This document shows positions 1-9,342 of a DNA stretch of 42,805 bases, in pieces; positions within the stretch are counted from its first letter, which is position 1, and the number at the start of each line of letters is the position of its first letter. The notes under the pieces are model-generated. The model saw only the letters and a list, made by a program, of their open reading frames with translations, searched no databases and was not told the origin of the DNA. Both the position numbers and the translations under genes were made by a program. Location: contig JAABTV010000029.1 in NCBI GenBank assembly GCA_011389685.1, forward strand, positions 1-42,805, written 5' to 3'. Source of the DNA: Paracoccaceae bacterium (GTDB lineage: Bacteria > Pseudomonadota > Alphaproteobacteria > Rhodobacterales > Rhodobacteraceae).

Positions 1-307
1 TCCGGTGGGCCTTGAGGTGCGTGCTGTCGATCATAATCACGTCACCATCTGGCCCCGGCCGGGCGAGATCGACGAAGATCCTGGCGAACACGCCCATGCG
101 GGACCAGCGGACGAACCGGTTGTAGAGCGTCTTGGGTGGCCCGTAGACCGGAGGCGCATCCTTCCACTGTAACCCGTTCATCTTGATGTAGATTATCCCG
201 CTCAGCACTCGCCGATCATCCACCCGAGGCTTACCTCGGGACTTCGGAAAGAACGGCCGCATCCGCGCCATTTGCTTGTCAGTCAGCCAGAAATGTCCGC
301 TCATCAT
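1..307 (-). CDS. IS5-family transposase, N-terminal part (orfA), partial at window edge
   Basis: Reading from the ATG at 307 (a second ATG is at 304), an open frame runs to the window edge without a stop. The protein begins MMSGHFWLTDKQMARM, continues through a DRRVLSGIIYI segment and a WKDAPP motif, and ends near DGDVIMIDSTHLKAHR, where the first DDE aspartate (in MIDST) is expected. This is the typical N-terminal DUF4096-type portion plus the start of the DDE domain of IS5/IS427 transposases. Members of this group often need a programmed frameshift between orfA and orfB; that site would lie outside the window, so activity cannot be judged. Confidence 0.85.
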   Translation of the reverse strand, partial: MMSGHFWLTDKQMARMRPFFPKSRGKPRVDDRRVLSGIIYIKMNGLQWKDAPPVYGPPKTLYNRFVRWSRMGVFARIFVDLARPGPDGDVIMIDSTHLKAHR

Positions 308-360
308 GCAACCTCCGTTTGGGAGCTTGAATCACGCAGCCGCTGCAGCCTCAAGTGGTT

Positions 361-376
361 TTATGGGTCCTGACCC
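361..376. repeat. Terminal inverted repeat of the IS (one end)
   Basis: The 16 bases here, read towards the transposase, are GGGTCAGGACCCATAA. They carry an internal short palindrome (GGGTC/GACCC type) and mark the outer tip of the insertion sequence. The partner repeat is outside the window, so the assignment rests on resemblance to IS427-group ends and on position. Confidence 0.6.
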
Positions 377-641
377 TAACCCATTCCCCAAAAGGCCGAT
401 TGTTGAGCGGTTCGCTGAACCGGACGTTGGAGCACTTGCGGCGAAGGTCTGCAAGGTCCAGCATCTCCAACATTCCAGACCACACCGCCCTTGAAAGCCC
501 CATTGCAAAGCCCCCCGGGCCCGGTGCTGCCACAAGCAAGGCGCCCGACCGCCCCGCAGCGACCCGTTTTTTCCGCTCGGCCCCTTCCAACCCGTGCCCG
601 GCTGGCCTATCCATGCCGCGCAACAATCATGCGAGTCCCCC
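377..641. other. Gene-free stretch between the IS tip and the histidine phosphatase
   Basis: These 265 bases contain short open frames on both strands, but none has a convincing start, Shine-Dalgarno sequence or recognisable product. The stretch may hold the promoter of the downstream gene and debris from the IS insertion. I see no tRNA and no clear hairpin terminator. Confidence 0.5.
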
Positions 642-1292
642 ATGGCCGAACTCATCCTTGTCCGACACGGGCAGGCCAATGCCGCCGCCACCGATGAAGA
701 GAGCTATGACCGGCTCTCGGATCTGGGCCATCAACAGGCCCGCTGGCTGGGCGAGCACATGGCCGCGACCAACCCGCATTTCGACCGGGTGATCACCGGC
801 ACGCTCAACCGTCAACGCGACACGGCGCTTTCCATGGGGCTCGAGATCACCGACACCGACCCGCGGCTCAACGAGTTGAGCTATTTCGCGCTGGCCCAGG
901 CGCTTGAGGATCAGGCGGGCATCCCGGCGCCGCGCGATCCCACGGAATTCGCCGCCCATCTGCCCGAGGTGATCGACCACTGGACGCGCGACGCGCTGGA
1001 GGGCGTGCCCGAGCGGTTTGGCGATTTCGCCGCCCGCGTGACCGGCATCGTCGACGAGGTCTGCGAAGGACATGGGCGCATCCTGATCGTGACATCGGGC
1101 GGGGTGATCGGAATGGTGGTGCGCCATATCCTCGGGCTGGAGAATGGCGGCATGTCGCGGATCATGCTCCAGATCATGAATTCATCCGTGCACCGGGTCG
1201 AGCATGTGCATGACACGCTGATGCTGGGCGGGTTCAACGCCACGCCGCATCTCGACCTGCCGGGGCGCGAACATGCCCGCACTTTCGTCTGA
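642..1292 (+). CDS. Histidine phosphatase family protein (phosphoglycerate mutase-like)
   Basis: A 216-residue protein of the histidine phosphatase superfamily, a cytoplasmic phosphomonoesterase fold. The start at 642 is chosen because it puts the hallmark RHG motif (LVRHGQA, residues 7-12) at the N-terminus; an upstream in-frame ATG at 594 would add 16 residues without family character. The nucleophile H9 is present. At the place where the second catalytic histidine usually sits (family pattern SHGG), the protein reads T151-S152-G153-G154, so that histidine is replaced by serine, as in some family branches. The substrate is not predictable. It lies 12 bases upstream of the saccharopine dehydrogenase gene on the same strand and may be cotranscribed with it. 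Confidence 0.88.
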   Translation: MAELILVRHGQANAAATDEESYDRLSDLGHQQARWLGEHMAATNPHFDRVITGTLNRQRDTALSMGLEITDTDPRLNELSYFALAQALEDQAGIPAPRDPTEFAAHLPEVIDHWTRDALEGVPERFGDFAARVTGIVDEVCEGHGRILIVTSGGVIGMVVRHILGLENGGMSRIMLQIMNSSVHRVEHVHDTLMLGGFNATPHLDLPGREHARTFV

Positions 1293-1304
1293 CGGAGACC
1301 TGCC

Positions 1305-2360
1305 ATGACACATCTCTGGGTTCGCGCCGAGCAGCGCCCGAACGAGGACCGCGTCGGCCTCACCCCCGAGGGGGCGAAGGCGCTGATCGATGCGGGGCTG
1401 CGAGTCACCGTGGAAGAGAGCGCGACGCGTGCCATTCCGATCGACGGCTATCGCGCGGCGGGGGCCGGGATCGCGCCGGAGAATGCCTGGCCCGAGGCGC
1501 CGCGCGATGCGATCATTTTCGGCCTCAAGGAATTGCCCGATGACGGCACCCCGCTGCCGCATCGCCACATCATGTTCGGCCATGCCTACAAGGGTCAGCA
1601 TTCGGGCAGGGCGCTGTTGCAACGGTTCAAGGCGGGGGGTGGCACGCTTTACGATCTGGAATACCTCGTGGACGAAGATGGCCGCCGGGTGGCCGCCTTT
1701 GGCTATTGGGCGGGGTTCGCGGGGGCGGCGGTGACGCTCATGGCCTGGGCGGCGCAGCAGGCGGGCGGCATCTGTGGCCCGGTGGGCGCCTATCCGGGCA
1801 AGGGCGCGATGCTGGACGATCTCGCTGCGCGGCTCGATGCGGCGGGCGCGGCGCGACCCTCGGCCCTTGTCATCGGGGCGCTGGGCCGGGTCGGCACCGG
1901 GGCTTCGGACCTGTGCGAGGCGGTGGACGTCAACGTTACCAAGTGGGACATGGCGGAAACCGCATCGGGCGGACCTTTCCCCGAGATTCTCGACCACGAC
2001 ATATTCTTCAACTGCATCCTCGCGCGCCCCGGCACACCGGTTTTCGTGCCGCAATCGGCGCTGAGCGCCCCGCGCCGTTTGAGCGTGATCGGCGATGTGG
2101 CCTGCGACCCCGACAGCGATTACAACCCGGTGCCGGTCTATGACCGGGCCACCACATGGGACGCGCCGGTCATCCGCGCCCATGACGCGCCGCCGCTCGA
2201 CGTGATGGCGATCGACAACCTGCCCTCGATGCTGCCCGTGGAATCCTCGCAGGACTTCGCCGCCCAGCTCTTGCCAACGCTCCTGCAACTCTCCACGCTC
2301 GATGCAGGCGTCTGGGCGCGCGCGCGGGCGGAGTTCGAACAACATGCGAAAGAGGTGTGA
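1305..2360 (+). CDS. Saccharopine dehydrogenase, L-lysine-forming type (Lys1-like)
   Basis: A 351-residue enzyme resembling fungal Lys1 (EC 1.5.1.7), which interconverts saccharopine with lysine plus 2-oxoglutarate using NAD(H). The match runs full length: LRAE/VRAEQRP-type N-terminus, GLKELP at residues 73-78 and FGHAYK at 91-96, which carry the lysine and histidine equivalent to the yeast catalytic pair (here K75 and H93), then a Rossmann motif GALGRVGTG at 191-199 and the KWDMAET and GGPF segments after it. The stop overlaps the preferred ribosome site of the next gene, which encodes the other half of the saccharopine pathway. In bacteria this pairing is expected to work in lysine catabolism towards aminoadipate semialdehyde and glutamate; direction is inferred, not seen. 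Confidence 0.88.
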   Translation: MTHLWVRAEQRPNEDRVGLTPEGAKALIDAGLRVTVEESATRAIPIDGYRAAGAGIAPENAWPEAPRDAIIFGLKELPDDGTPLPHRHIMFGHAYKGQHSGRALLQRFKAGGGTLYDLEYLVDEDGRRVAAFGYWAGFAGAAVTLMAWAAQQAGGICGPVGAYPGKGAMLDDLAARLDAAGAARPSALVIGALGRVGTGASDLCEAVDVNVTKWDMAETASGGPFPEILDHDIFFNCILARPGTPVFVPQSALSAPRRLSVIGDVACDPDSDYNPVPVYDRATTWDAPVIRAHDAPPLDVMAIDNLPSMLPVESSQDFAAQLLPTLLQLSTLDAGVWARARAEFEQHAKEV

Positions 2361-2362
2361 AC

Positions 2363-3490
2363 ATGACAATCCACTGGTGCGGCACCGGCTTTTCCTCGAT
2401 CCCCGGCCTGCGTCGGCTGATCGCGGCGGGCCACCCTGTCACCGTCTGGAACCGGACGCGTGAGAAGGCGCAAGAGGCGGTGGGCGACATCGCCAGCGAC
2501 ATCCGCGTCTTTGACCTGGAAGCGCTGAGTGCGGCGACCGAAAAGGGCGATATCGTGGTGTCGATGCTGCCCGGCGACTGGCACGTGACGCTGGCCGAGA
2601 TGTGCCTTGCGAAAGGCGCGCATTTCGTCTCGTCCTCCTACATCGCGCCCGAGATGCGCGCATTGGACGAACCGGCCCGCGAGGCCGGGCTGAGCTTTGT
2701 CAACGAGGTCGGGCTCGACCCCGGTATCGACCACCTGATGGCACACAGGCTGGTGGCGGATTACCGCGCCTCGGATGCCTATGCGCCGGATAACGAGATC
2801 AGCTTCACCTCCTATTGCGGCGGGGTCCCGAAAGAGGCCAACCCGATGCGCTACAAGTTCTCATGGGCGCCGGTGGGGGTCTTGAAGGCGCTGCGCTCGC
2901 CCTCGCGCTCGATCCGCAATTTCACCGAGCTCAAGGTCGACAAGCCCTGGGATGCGCTGTCGCGCTATGACGCACCGCTGCCCACGCCCGAGAGCTTCGA
3001 GGTCTATCCCAACCGCGATTCGCTGCCCTTCATGGCGGATTACGGCTTTGCCCCTGAATGGCCGGTGCGCGAATTCGTGCGCGGCACGTTGCGGCTCAAT
3101 GGCTGGGCCGAGGCCTGGGCCGACATCTTCGCCGAGATGGACACCGCTTCGGATGCGCGGCTTCAGGACATCGCAGACAACCTCCTGCGCGACAACGCCT
3201 ATGCGGAGGGCGAGGCGGATCGCGTTATCCTCTGCGTCGATCTCAAGGCCGAGAAGGACGGCAAGGCCGCCTGGCACAAGACCTATGTGATGGATGCCTG
3301 GGGCGATGAACGCGGCACGGCGATGGCGCGGCTGGTGTCGATCCCGGTGTCGCTGGCCGTCGAGGCGGTGATGAACCGCGAGATTCCCGCCGGGGTCAGC
3401 CCCGCGCCCGCCGATCCGAAACTGGTCACCCGCTGGCTGGGCGAGGTCGAGAAACTGGCCCAGCAAATGCAGATCGTCGATCAGGCGTAA
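2363..3490 (+). CDS. Saccharopine dehydrogenase, glutamate-forming type (Lys9-like)
   Basis: A 375-residue protein related to saccharopine reductase/Lys9 and to the C-terminal half of animal and plant LKR/SDH (EC 1.5.1.9/1.5.1.10). It would split saccharopine into glutamate and 2-aminoadipate 6-semialdehyde. An N-terminal Rossmann fold starts at residues 6-13 (GTGFSSIP), and the diagnostic NEVGLDPGIDHL segment follows near residue 115. The ATG at 2363 is preferred over the overlapping GTG at 2357 because GAGGTG lies just upstream. It sits 2 bases after the Lys1-like stop, so the two are almost certainly translated together. Somewhat shorter than fungal Lys9 (about 445 residues). The two catalytic halves are separate genes here rather than a fusion. 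Confidence 0.88.
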   Translation: MTIHWCGTGFSSIPGLRRLIAAGHPVTVWNRTREKAQEAVGDIASDIRVFDLEALSAATEKGDIVVSMLPGDWHVTLAEMCLAKGAHFVSSSYIAPEMRALDEPAREAGLSFVNEVGLDPGIDHLMAHRLVADYRASDAYAPDNEISFTSYCGGVPKEANPMRYKFSWAPVGVLKALRSPSRSIRNFTELKVDKPWDALSRYDAPLPTPESFEVYPNRDSLPFMADYGFAPEWPVREFVRGTLRLNGWAEAWADIFAEMDTASDARLQDIADNLLRDNAYAEGEADRVILCVDLKAEKDGKAAWHKTYVMDAWGDERGTAMARLVSIPVSLAVEAVMNREIPAGVSPAPADPKLVTRWLGEVEKLAQQMQIVDQA

Positions 3491-3497
3491 ACATCGG

Positions 3498-3522
3498 AAG
3501 CGCCCGGTCGTCCCGGGCGCTT
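3498..3522. terminator. Hairpin terminator between convergent genes
   Basis: AAGCGCCCGG at 3498-3507 pairs perfectly with CCGGGCGCTT at 3513-3522 around a 5-base loop. It lies 8 bases after the stop of the Lys9-like gene and before the convergent DUF3775 gene. The T-tract is weak on both strands, but the stem and placement fit a shared bidirectional terminator. Confidence 0.7.
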
Positions 3523-3555
3523 GACACGCCTTGGCGGTCGGGCAAGCCGGCGCGC

Positions 3556-3882
3556 TCACCCGCCGCGAATGAGATCGTCCTCTTCATCCGCCGCCGACAG
3601 GCCCAGCGCATCCAGCCCGTTCTCGAGGTGGTCCGACAGGTGCGGCGAACCCAGAAGATAATCCGCCGTCGGCACCGTCGCCTCGGCCACGGCGGTGGCC
3701 TTGGCCTCTTCCAGCTCGTCAGCCGAGAAACTGTCGCGCCCGATCCACATCACCGCAACAAGGCTGGCCTGTTCCTCTTCGGTCAGACGGTCGATGAAGC
3801 CGCGCAGCTCGCCTTCGGCGCGGTCCAGTTCCCGCGCCATCAGGATCACCTGGGCGATCTTGTAAACAGAGATATCCAGCAT
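3556..3882 (-). CDS. DUF3775 domain-containing protein
   Basis: A 108-residue acidic protein matching my memory of DUF3775, a small family of unknown function common in alphaproteobacteria. It starts MLDISVYK, has an alpha-helical middle (AQVILMARELD, EEQASLVAVMWIGRD) and ends in an acidic tail, AADEEDDLIRGG. The start at 3882 is set by a strong GGAGGATAAG Shine-Dalgarno immediately upstream; the open frame continues upstream to 4083, but that part is GC-rich low-information sequence. It appears monocistronic. No function is assigned, and the sequence shows no signal peptide or membrane segment. Confidence 0.82.
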   Translation of the reverse strand: MLDISVYKIAQVILMARELDRAEGELRGFIDRLTEEEQASLVAVMWIGRDSFSADELEEAKATAVAEATVPTADYLLGSPHLSDHLENGLDALGLSAADEEDDLIRGG

Positions 3883-4108
3883 GACCTTATCCTCCCATCG
3901 GCGCTCTTGGTTATTGTCGGTCAAACATCGCCGCCACGCAATCCCCCGTCCTTGATCTGGCGCAAACCCTGCGCGCGGCGCCGACCCGTCAGGTGCTGCA
4001 TATGCGTATTCTTTCCCGGATAGAGCCGGGGCGTGCCCTGCCCCTTCATCTTGCCTGAAATACTCAATCCCACCTTTCTGCACACACCGCGGATGAGCCG
4101 GGGCACAA

Positions 4109-4155
4109 GCCCGCCTGCGCGCGGGTGTGGGTGGGCGGGACGCGCGCAGGCGGGC
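4109..4155 (-). terminator. Terminator-like hairpin after rmuC
   Basis: A perfect 15-base inverted repeat, 4109-4123 against 4141-4155 (GCCCGCCTGCGCGCG and its complement), with a 17-base loop, begins 12 bases beyond the rmuC stop. There is no good T-run after it, so efficiency is uncertain, but position and stem strength suggest the end of the mutL-rmuC transcript. Confidence 0.6.
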
Positions 4156-4166
4156 GCCGGTGAGGG

Positions 4167-5333
4167 TCAGGACGTCGTTTCCGGGCCGGACAGGGGCACC
4201 GCGTCGGACGCGTCCGGGGCCAGTTCCTCGAAATCGAAGTTGTCCAGCCGCTGCGCCCGGCGCCCGGCCTTGTCGGCGGAAATCCTGATCTCCGAGATAT
4301 CCTTGGCCGCCTGCCCGAAATGCCGGTCGAGATTCTCGACCCGGCTCGACAGCCTTTCGACATCCTGAAACAACAGGCTCAACTCGCGGCGGATCGCGCC
4401 GGCCTGTTCACGCATCCGGGCATCTTTCAGGATCGCGCGCATCGTGTTGAGCGTGGCCATGCAGGTGGTCGGCGACACGATCCAGACCCGCGCCGCAAAG
4501 CCCTCGCGCACCAGTTCGGGAAAGTTGGCGTGCAACTCGGCATAGACCGCCTCGGAGGGCAGGAACATCAACGCGCCGTCCGCCGTCTCGCCCTCGATGA
4601 TGTAACGCTCCGAAATCGCCTTGATATGCGCGCGCATCGCGCCACGCATCATCCGCGCGGCCTCGGTCTGTTCGGCCGATGTCTGGGCATTGCGCAGCGC
4701 CTCATAGGCCTCCAGGGGAAATTTCGAATCCACCACGATCGGCCCCGGCGGGTTGGGCAGGTGGATCAGGACATCCGCCCGCCGCCCGTTCGACAGCGCC
4801 GCCTGCACGCTGTAGCTGTCGCGCGGCAGCGCCTTGGAGACGATATCGTTGAGCTGGATCTCGCCGAAGGCCCCGCGTGTCTGCTTGTTCGACAGGATGT
4901 CCTGAAGGCTCAGCACATCGCCCGAAAGCTTGGTGATGTTCTCCTGCGCCTTGTCGATCGCAACCAGCCGTTCCTGCAACTCGCCCAGCGAGCGGGACGT
5001 GCGCTGGGCGCTGCCATGCAGGTTCTCCTGCATCTTGTTCGACACTTCCGACAGCCGCTTTTCCATCAGTTCCAGCATGCTTTTCTGTGACGCCGCCTGC
5101 GCCTCGCTCACATGCATGAGCCCGCCCGAGAGTTGCTGTTGCCCGTCCGAGAGCGATTGCACACGCTGGCTCATCCCGGCCAGTTGGTGGACCAGAGGTT
5201 CGGTCGCCCGCGCCGTCCGCCCCGCCGCGCGCAGGGCCATGATCAGCAGGATGAGCATGATCAGAAGCACCATTCCGCCGGCCAGCGCGGCCAGTTCCAT
5301 TTCGCTCAGGATATGGCCATTGATTTCGATCAT
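4167..5333 (-). CDS. rmuC: DNA recombination protein RmuC
   Basis: A 388-residue RmuC-family protein. RmuC limits recombination at inverted repeats in E. coli and carries a nuclease-like core; its biochemical activity is poorly known. Seen here: an N-terminal membrane helix (about residues 15-34, LAGGMVLLIMLILL), a long coiled-coil region rich in Gln and Glu (about 45-150), then the conserved RmuC domain with LPNPPGPIVVDSKFPLEAYE and an FLPSEAVYAEL segment. The length is typical. The ATG overlaps the stop of the upstream 101-aa gene (ATGA), so translation is likely coupled. The mutL, small-ORF, rmuC order suggests a DNA-repair transcript. Confidence 0.92.
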   Translation of the reverse strand: MIEINGHILSEMELAALAGGMVLLIMLILLIMALRAAGRTARATEPLVHQLAGMSQRVQSLSDGQQQLSGGLMHVSEAQAASQKSMLELMEKRLSEVSNKMQENLHGSAQRTSRSLGELQERLVAIDKAQENITKLSGDVLSLQDILSNKQTRGAFGEIQLNDIVSKALPRDSYSVQAALSNGRRADVLIHLPNPPGPIVVDSKFPLEAYEALRNAQTSAEQTEAARMMRGAMRAHIKAISERYIIEGETADGALMFLPSEAVYAELHANFPELVREGFAARVWIVSPTTCMATLNTMRAILKDARMREQAGAIRRELSLLFQDVERLSSRVENLDRHFGQAAKDISEIRISADKAGRRAQRLDNFDFEELAPDASDAVPLSGPETTS

Positions 5334-5635
5334 GTGCGAGGCTTGAGCGATCCAAAGGCGATTACGCCAGTTCCACCCACACGTCTTCCGTTCTCATCAA
5401 AACTGTCGATCCGCGCAGCAATCGCTGAACCATCAATTTGGCCATGTCCATCAATCAAGGTAACCGGAGAAACTCCACCGGATCCAACTGCACGTTCCAA
5501 AAGCGATTTTGCGTATTCAAGCGGAACCTCGATTTCTATCTTTGGCGTCCCATCCCTGTATTCGTGAATCTCAGCTCGGCAGTCAGCCTTTTTCCCGTTA
5601 TTTCTCTCAAAGGACTTCACCTCAAGTTCTCCCAA
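5330..5635 (-). CDS. Small hypothetical protein coupled between mutL and rmuC
   Basis: A 101-residue protein of unknown family. It starts 14 bases inside the 3' end of mutL and stops inside the rmuC start codon (ATGA), so all three genes are physically coupled. The protein has a basic N-terminus ([14 protein letters not shown]), a strand-like segment with PKIEIEVP, a helix ([11 protein letters not shown]) and a Gly/Asp-rich C-terminal half. There is no signal peptide or membrane segment. By eye its DNA is near 50% GC, far below mutL and rmuC, with different codon use, which suggests recent acquisition or unusual constraint. I do not recognise a domain and give no function. Confidence 0.72.
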   Translation of the reverse strand: MGELEVKSFERNNGKKADCRAEIHEYRDGTPKIEIEVPLEYAKSLLERAVGSGGVSPVTLIDGHGQIDGSAIAARIDSFDENGRRVGGTGVIAFGSLKPRT

Positions 5636-7457
5636 ACAGCCGTTCGATATCGGCGAGTTTCAACTCCACATAGGTCGGGCGCCCGTGGTTGCATTGGCCG
5701 GAATGCGGGGTCGCCTCCATCTCGCGCAGGAGCGCGTTCATCTCTTCGGCGCGCATCCGCCGGCCCGAGCGGATCGAGCCGTGACAGGCCACGCGGCTCA
5801 GGATCGCCTCGATCCGTGCCTGAAGGTTCAGGCTTTCGCCCATGTCGTCCAGCTCGTCGAGGATGTCGCGCAGCATCGCGCACGCGTTGACCTCGCCGAG
5901 GATCGCGGGGGTTTCGCGCACCGCGACGGCGCCGCCGCCAAAGGGTTCGATGGTCAGGCCAAGCCTTTGCAGATCCTCGGCAATCTCCGTCAGGCGGGCG
6001 CAATCGCCCTCGCTCAACTCGACGATCTCGGGGATCAGGAGCGCCTGTGCCGCGACGCCATTCTCTGCCATCTGGCGTTTGAGCTTCTCATAGACCAGCC
6101 GCTCATGCGCGGCGTGCTGATCGACGATGACCATGCCGGTTTCGGTCTGGGCGACGATGTAATTCTCGTGCAGTTGCGCCCGCGCGGCGCCCAGCGGCAG
6201 GCCCGGGTCCGTCGCGGCGGCCTCGGGTTCGATCCGCGCGCTTTGCGCCTCGGCGAAACCCGGCGTCTCGGCCTGCGGGGCCTGCATCCGGTAGGCGGTT
6301 GCGATGGCCTGGCGCGACGGGCGATCCATCTGGTAGACCCGCGCCGGGCCGTCGCCGCCCGGGCGCATCGCGCCCAGCGTCGCATCGGCCACGGTCGAGG
6401 AGGCGCGGTGCCCGGCCTCGGCCAGCGCATGGCGCAGCGCCGACACGATCAGCCCGCGCGCCACACCCGGTTCGCGGAACCGCACCTCGGATTTGGCCGG
6501 GTGCACGTTCACATCCACCAGGTGCGGATCGCAGTCGATGAACAGCGCCGCCGCCGGGTGGCGGTCACGGCTGAGGAAATCGGAATAGGCGGCGCGCAGC
6601 GCGCCGTAGAGCATCTTGTCGCGCACCGGGCGGGCATTGACGAAGAGGTATTGTGCCACGCTCGACCCGCGCGAATAGGTCGGCAGCGCGGCATAACCGG
6701 CCAGCCGCAGCCCCTCGCGTTCGGCGTCGATCCGGAGGGCGTTCTCGGCGAAGTCCCGGCCCAGAACCTGCGCCAGCCGGCCGTGCAGCGCATCGAAGAG
6801 ATCGCCGCTCTGTGCGTCGGCGCGGAAACTCACGCGCCCCTCGCCCCCGCCCGAGACATCCCGCAGGGTGAAGCCCACGTAAGGTTCGGCCATGGCGAGA
6901 CGTTTGACCACGTCGCCGATCGCCTGTGCCTCGGCCCGGTCCGAGCGCATGAACTTGAGCCGCGCGGGGGTGGCGTGGAAGATGTCCCGCAACTCGACCA
7001 GCGTGCCGGGGTTGAGCGCGGCGGGTTTTACCGGGCCGATGCGCCCGCCCTTGACTTCGATCTGCGCCCCTTCGTCACCCGCCACGCGGGTCATGATGGT
7101 CAGCCGCCCGACCGCGCCAAGACTGGGCAGGGCCTCGCCGCGAAAGCCGAATGTCCGGATATCGAGCAGGTCGGACCCGTCGATCTTGGACGTGGCATGC
7201 CGGCTGAGCGCGAGCGGCAGGTCCGAAGCCGTCATCCCGCATCCGTCATCGCCGACCCGGATCAGGGTCTTGCCGCCATCGGCATGATCCACCGTGATTC
7301 GCGTGGCCCCCGCATCGAGCGCGTTCTCGATCAGCTCCTTGACCGCACTCGCAGGCCGTTCGACCACCTCACCGGCGGCGATGCGGTTGATCGCTGCGTC
7401 GTCAAGTTGCCGGATGATCGGTGCGCCGCGGTGCATATGGGGGTCTGGGTTTGCCAT
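5622..7457 (-). CDS. mutL: DNA mismatch repair protein MutL
   Basis: A 611-residue MutL, the ATPase that links MutS mismatch recognition to strand incision. N-terminal GHKL ATPase motifs are clear: [25 protein letters not shown] and FRGEALPS within about the first 110 residues. The C-terminal domain has [12 protein letters not shown], which fits the metal-binding endonuclease motif DQHA(x)2E(x)4E, plus ACHGSIRSG and CNHGRPT segments. That is the pattern of nicking MutL proteins in bacteria without MutH. The ATG at 7457 gives a normal N-terminus ([16 protein letters not shown]); the open frame extends far upstream only as the antisense shadow of amtB. No strong Shine-Dalgarno was seen. Confidence 0.95.
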   Translation of the reverse strand: MANPDPHMHRGAPIIRQLDDAAINRIAAGEVVERPASAVKELIENALDAGATRITVDHADGGKTLIRVGDDGCGMTASDLPLALSRHATSKIDGSDLLDIRTFGFRGEALPSLGAVGRLTIMTRVAGDEGAQIEVKGGRIGPVKPAALNPGTLVELRDIFHATPARLKFMRSDRAEAQAIGDVVKRLAMAEPYVGFTLRDVSGGGEGRVSFRADAQSGDLFDALHGRLAQVLGRDFAENALRIDAEREGLRLAGYAALPTYSRGSSVAQYLFVNARPVRDKMLYGALRAAYSDFLSRDRHPAAALFIDCDPHLVDVNVHPAKSEVRFREPGVARGLIVSALRHALAEAGHRASSTVADATLGAMRPGGDGPARVYQMDRPSRQAIATAYRMQAPQAETPGFAEAQSARIEPEAAATDPGLPLGAARAQLHENYIVAQTETGMVIVDQHAAHERLVYEKLKRQMAENGVAAQALLIPEIVELSEGDCARLTEIAEDLQRLGLTIEPFGGGAVAVRETPAILGEVNACAMLRDILDELDDMGESLNLQARIEAILSRVACHGSIRSGRRMRAEEMNALLREMEATPHSGQCNHGRPTYVELKLADIERLFGRT

Positions 7458-7525
7458 GCCACAAGACTTAGCATGGCCTCTTGCGATTCTGCCAGCCGGA
7501 TCGCGGCCCTCACAGGGGCGGAATC

Positions 7526-7558
7526 CAAAAGACCCGGGCACCTCTGGCACCCGGGTCT
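7526..7558 (-). terminator. Intrinsic terminator of glnK-amtB
   Basis: On the minus strand AGACCCGGG (7558-7550) pairs perfectly with CCCGGGTCT (7538-7530) around an 11-base loop and runs into TTTT (7529-7526 region). It stands 25 bases after the amtB stop. Stem plus T-run make this the most canonical terminator in the first 10 kb. Confidence 0.82.
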
Positions 7559-7582
7559 GCCTTGTTCGAGCCGGAACCTGGC

Positions 7583-8923
<1,341 letters not shown>

Positions 8924-8947
8924 CCGTTTTCCCCTTTGGCGCGACGC

Positions 8948-9286
8948 TCAGATCGCGTCTTCGTTGGTTTCGCCCGTGCGCACGCGGACCGCCTGTCCCA
9001 CGTCCAGCACGAAAATCTTGCCGTCACCGATCTTGCCGGTGCGCGCGGTCTTGGAGATGGTTTCCACGACCTGGTCGGCCATGGCCTCACTCACCACGAT
9101 CTCCAGCTTGATCTTGGGCACGAAATTCACGGCGTATTCCGCGCCGCGATAAATCTCGGTATGGCCCGACTGCGCGCCGAACCCCTTTATCTCGGTGACC
9201 ATCATGCCGCGCACCCCGATCCCGGTGAGCGCCTCGCGCACCTCTTCGAGCTTGAACGGCTTGATCGTTGCAATGATCAGTTTCAC
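8948..9286 (-). CDS. glnK: Nitrogen regulatory protein PII (GlnK)
   Basis: A 112-residue PII protein. The start is a GTG at 9286 preceded by an AAGGGGAA Shine-Dalgarno; it gives the invariant MKLIIATIKPFKLEEV beginning, and longer upstream readings are not conserved. The T-loop contains Y51 (EIYRGAEY), the uridylylation site, and the C-terminus carries GKIGDGKIFV (B-loop) and the VRTGE motif (C-loop) for ATP/2-oxoglutarate binding. Linkage to amtB favours GlnK over GlnB. It senses 2-oxoglutarate and energy state and gates AmtB. It is transcribed away from the penicillin-binding protein gene across a 256-base intergenic region. Confidence 0.95.
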   Translation of the reverse strand: MKLIIATIKPFKLEEVREALTGIGVRGMMVTEIKGFGAQSGHTEIYRGAEYAVNFVPKIKLEIVVSEAMADQVVETISKTARTGKIGDGKIFVLDVGQAVRVRTGETNEDAI

Positions 9287-9323
9287 CTCGGTTCCCCTTG
9301 TCTTTGCGCCGGTCTTCCGGCCA

Positions 9324-9342
9324 GTTTGCACCTGCAGCAAAC
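9324..9342. promoter_or_regulatory. Palindrome upstream of glnK, candidate operator
   Basis: GTTTGC-N7-GCAAAC is a perfect inverted repeat with half-sites 9324-9329 and 9337-9342, centred about 47 bases before the glnK start in the divergent 9287-9542 region. I could not find a convincing sigma-54 -24/-12 element. NtrC regulation is a family expectation only; the dyad does not clearly match the enteric NtrC site. A more AT-rich stretch near 9405-9450 may hold the promoters of one or both genes. Confidence 0.4.

Larger units (their letters stand above)
1..376 (-). mobile_element. IS5-family insertion sequence (IS427-like), partial
   Basis: The left edge of the window lies inside an insertion sequence whose transposase reads leftward out of the window. 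The outer end is placed at 376 because the terminal sequence read inward begins GGGTCAGGACCCATAA, which resembles ends of the IS427 group of the IS5 family, and a TA follows at 377-378 that could be the target duplication. About 55 bases separate this tip from the transposase start, a normal spacing. The other end lies outside the window, so completeness and the direct repeat cannot be verified. Confidence 0.8.
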
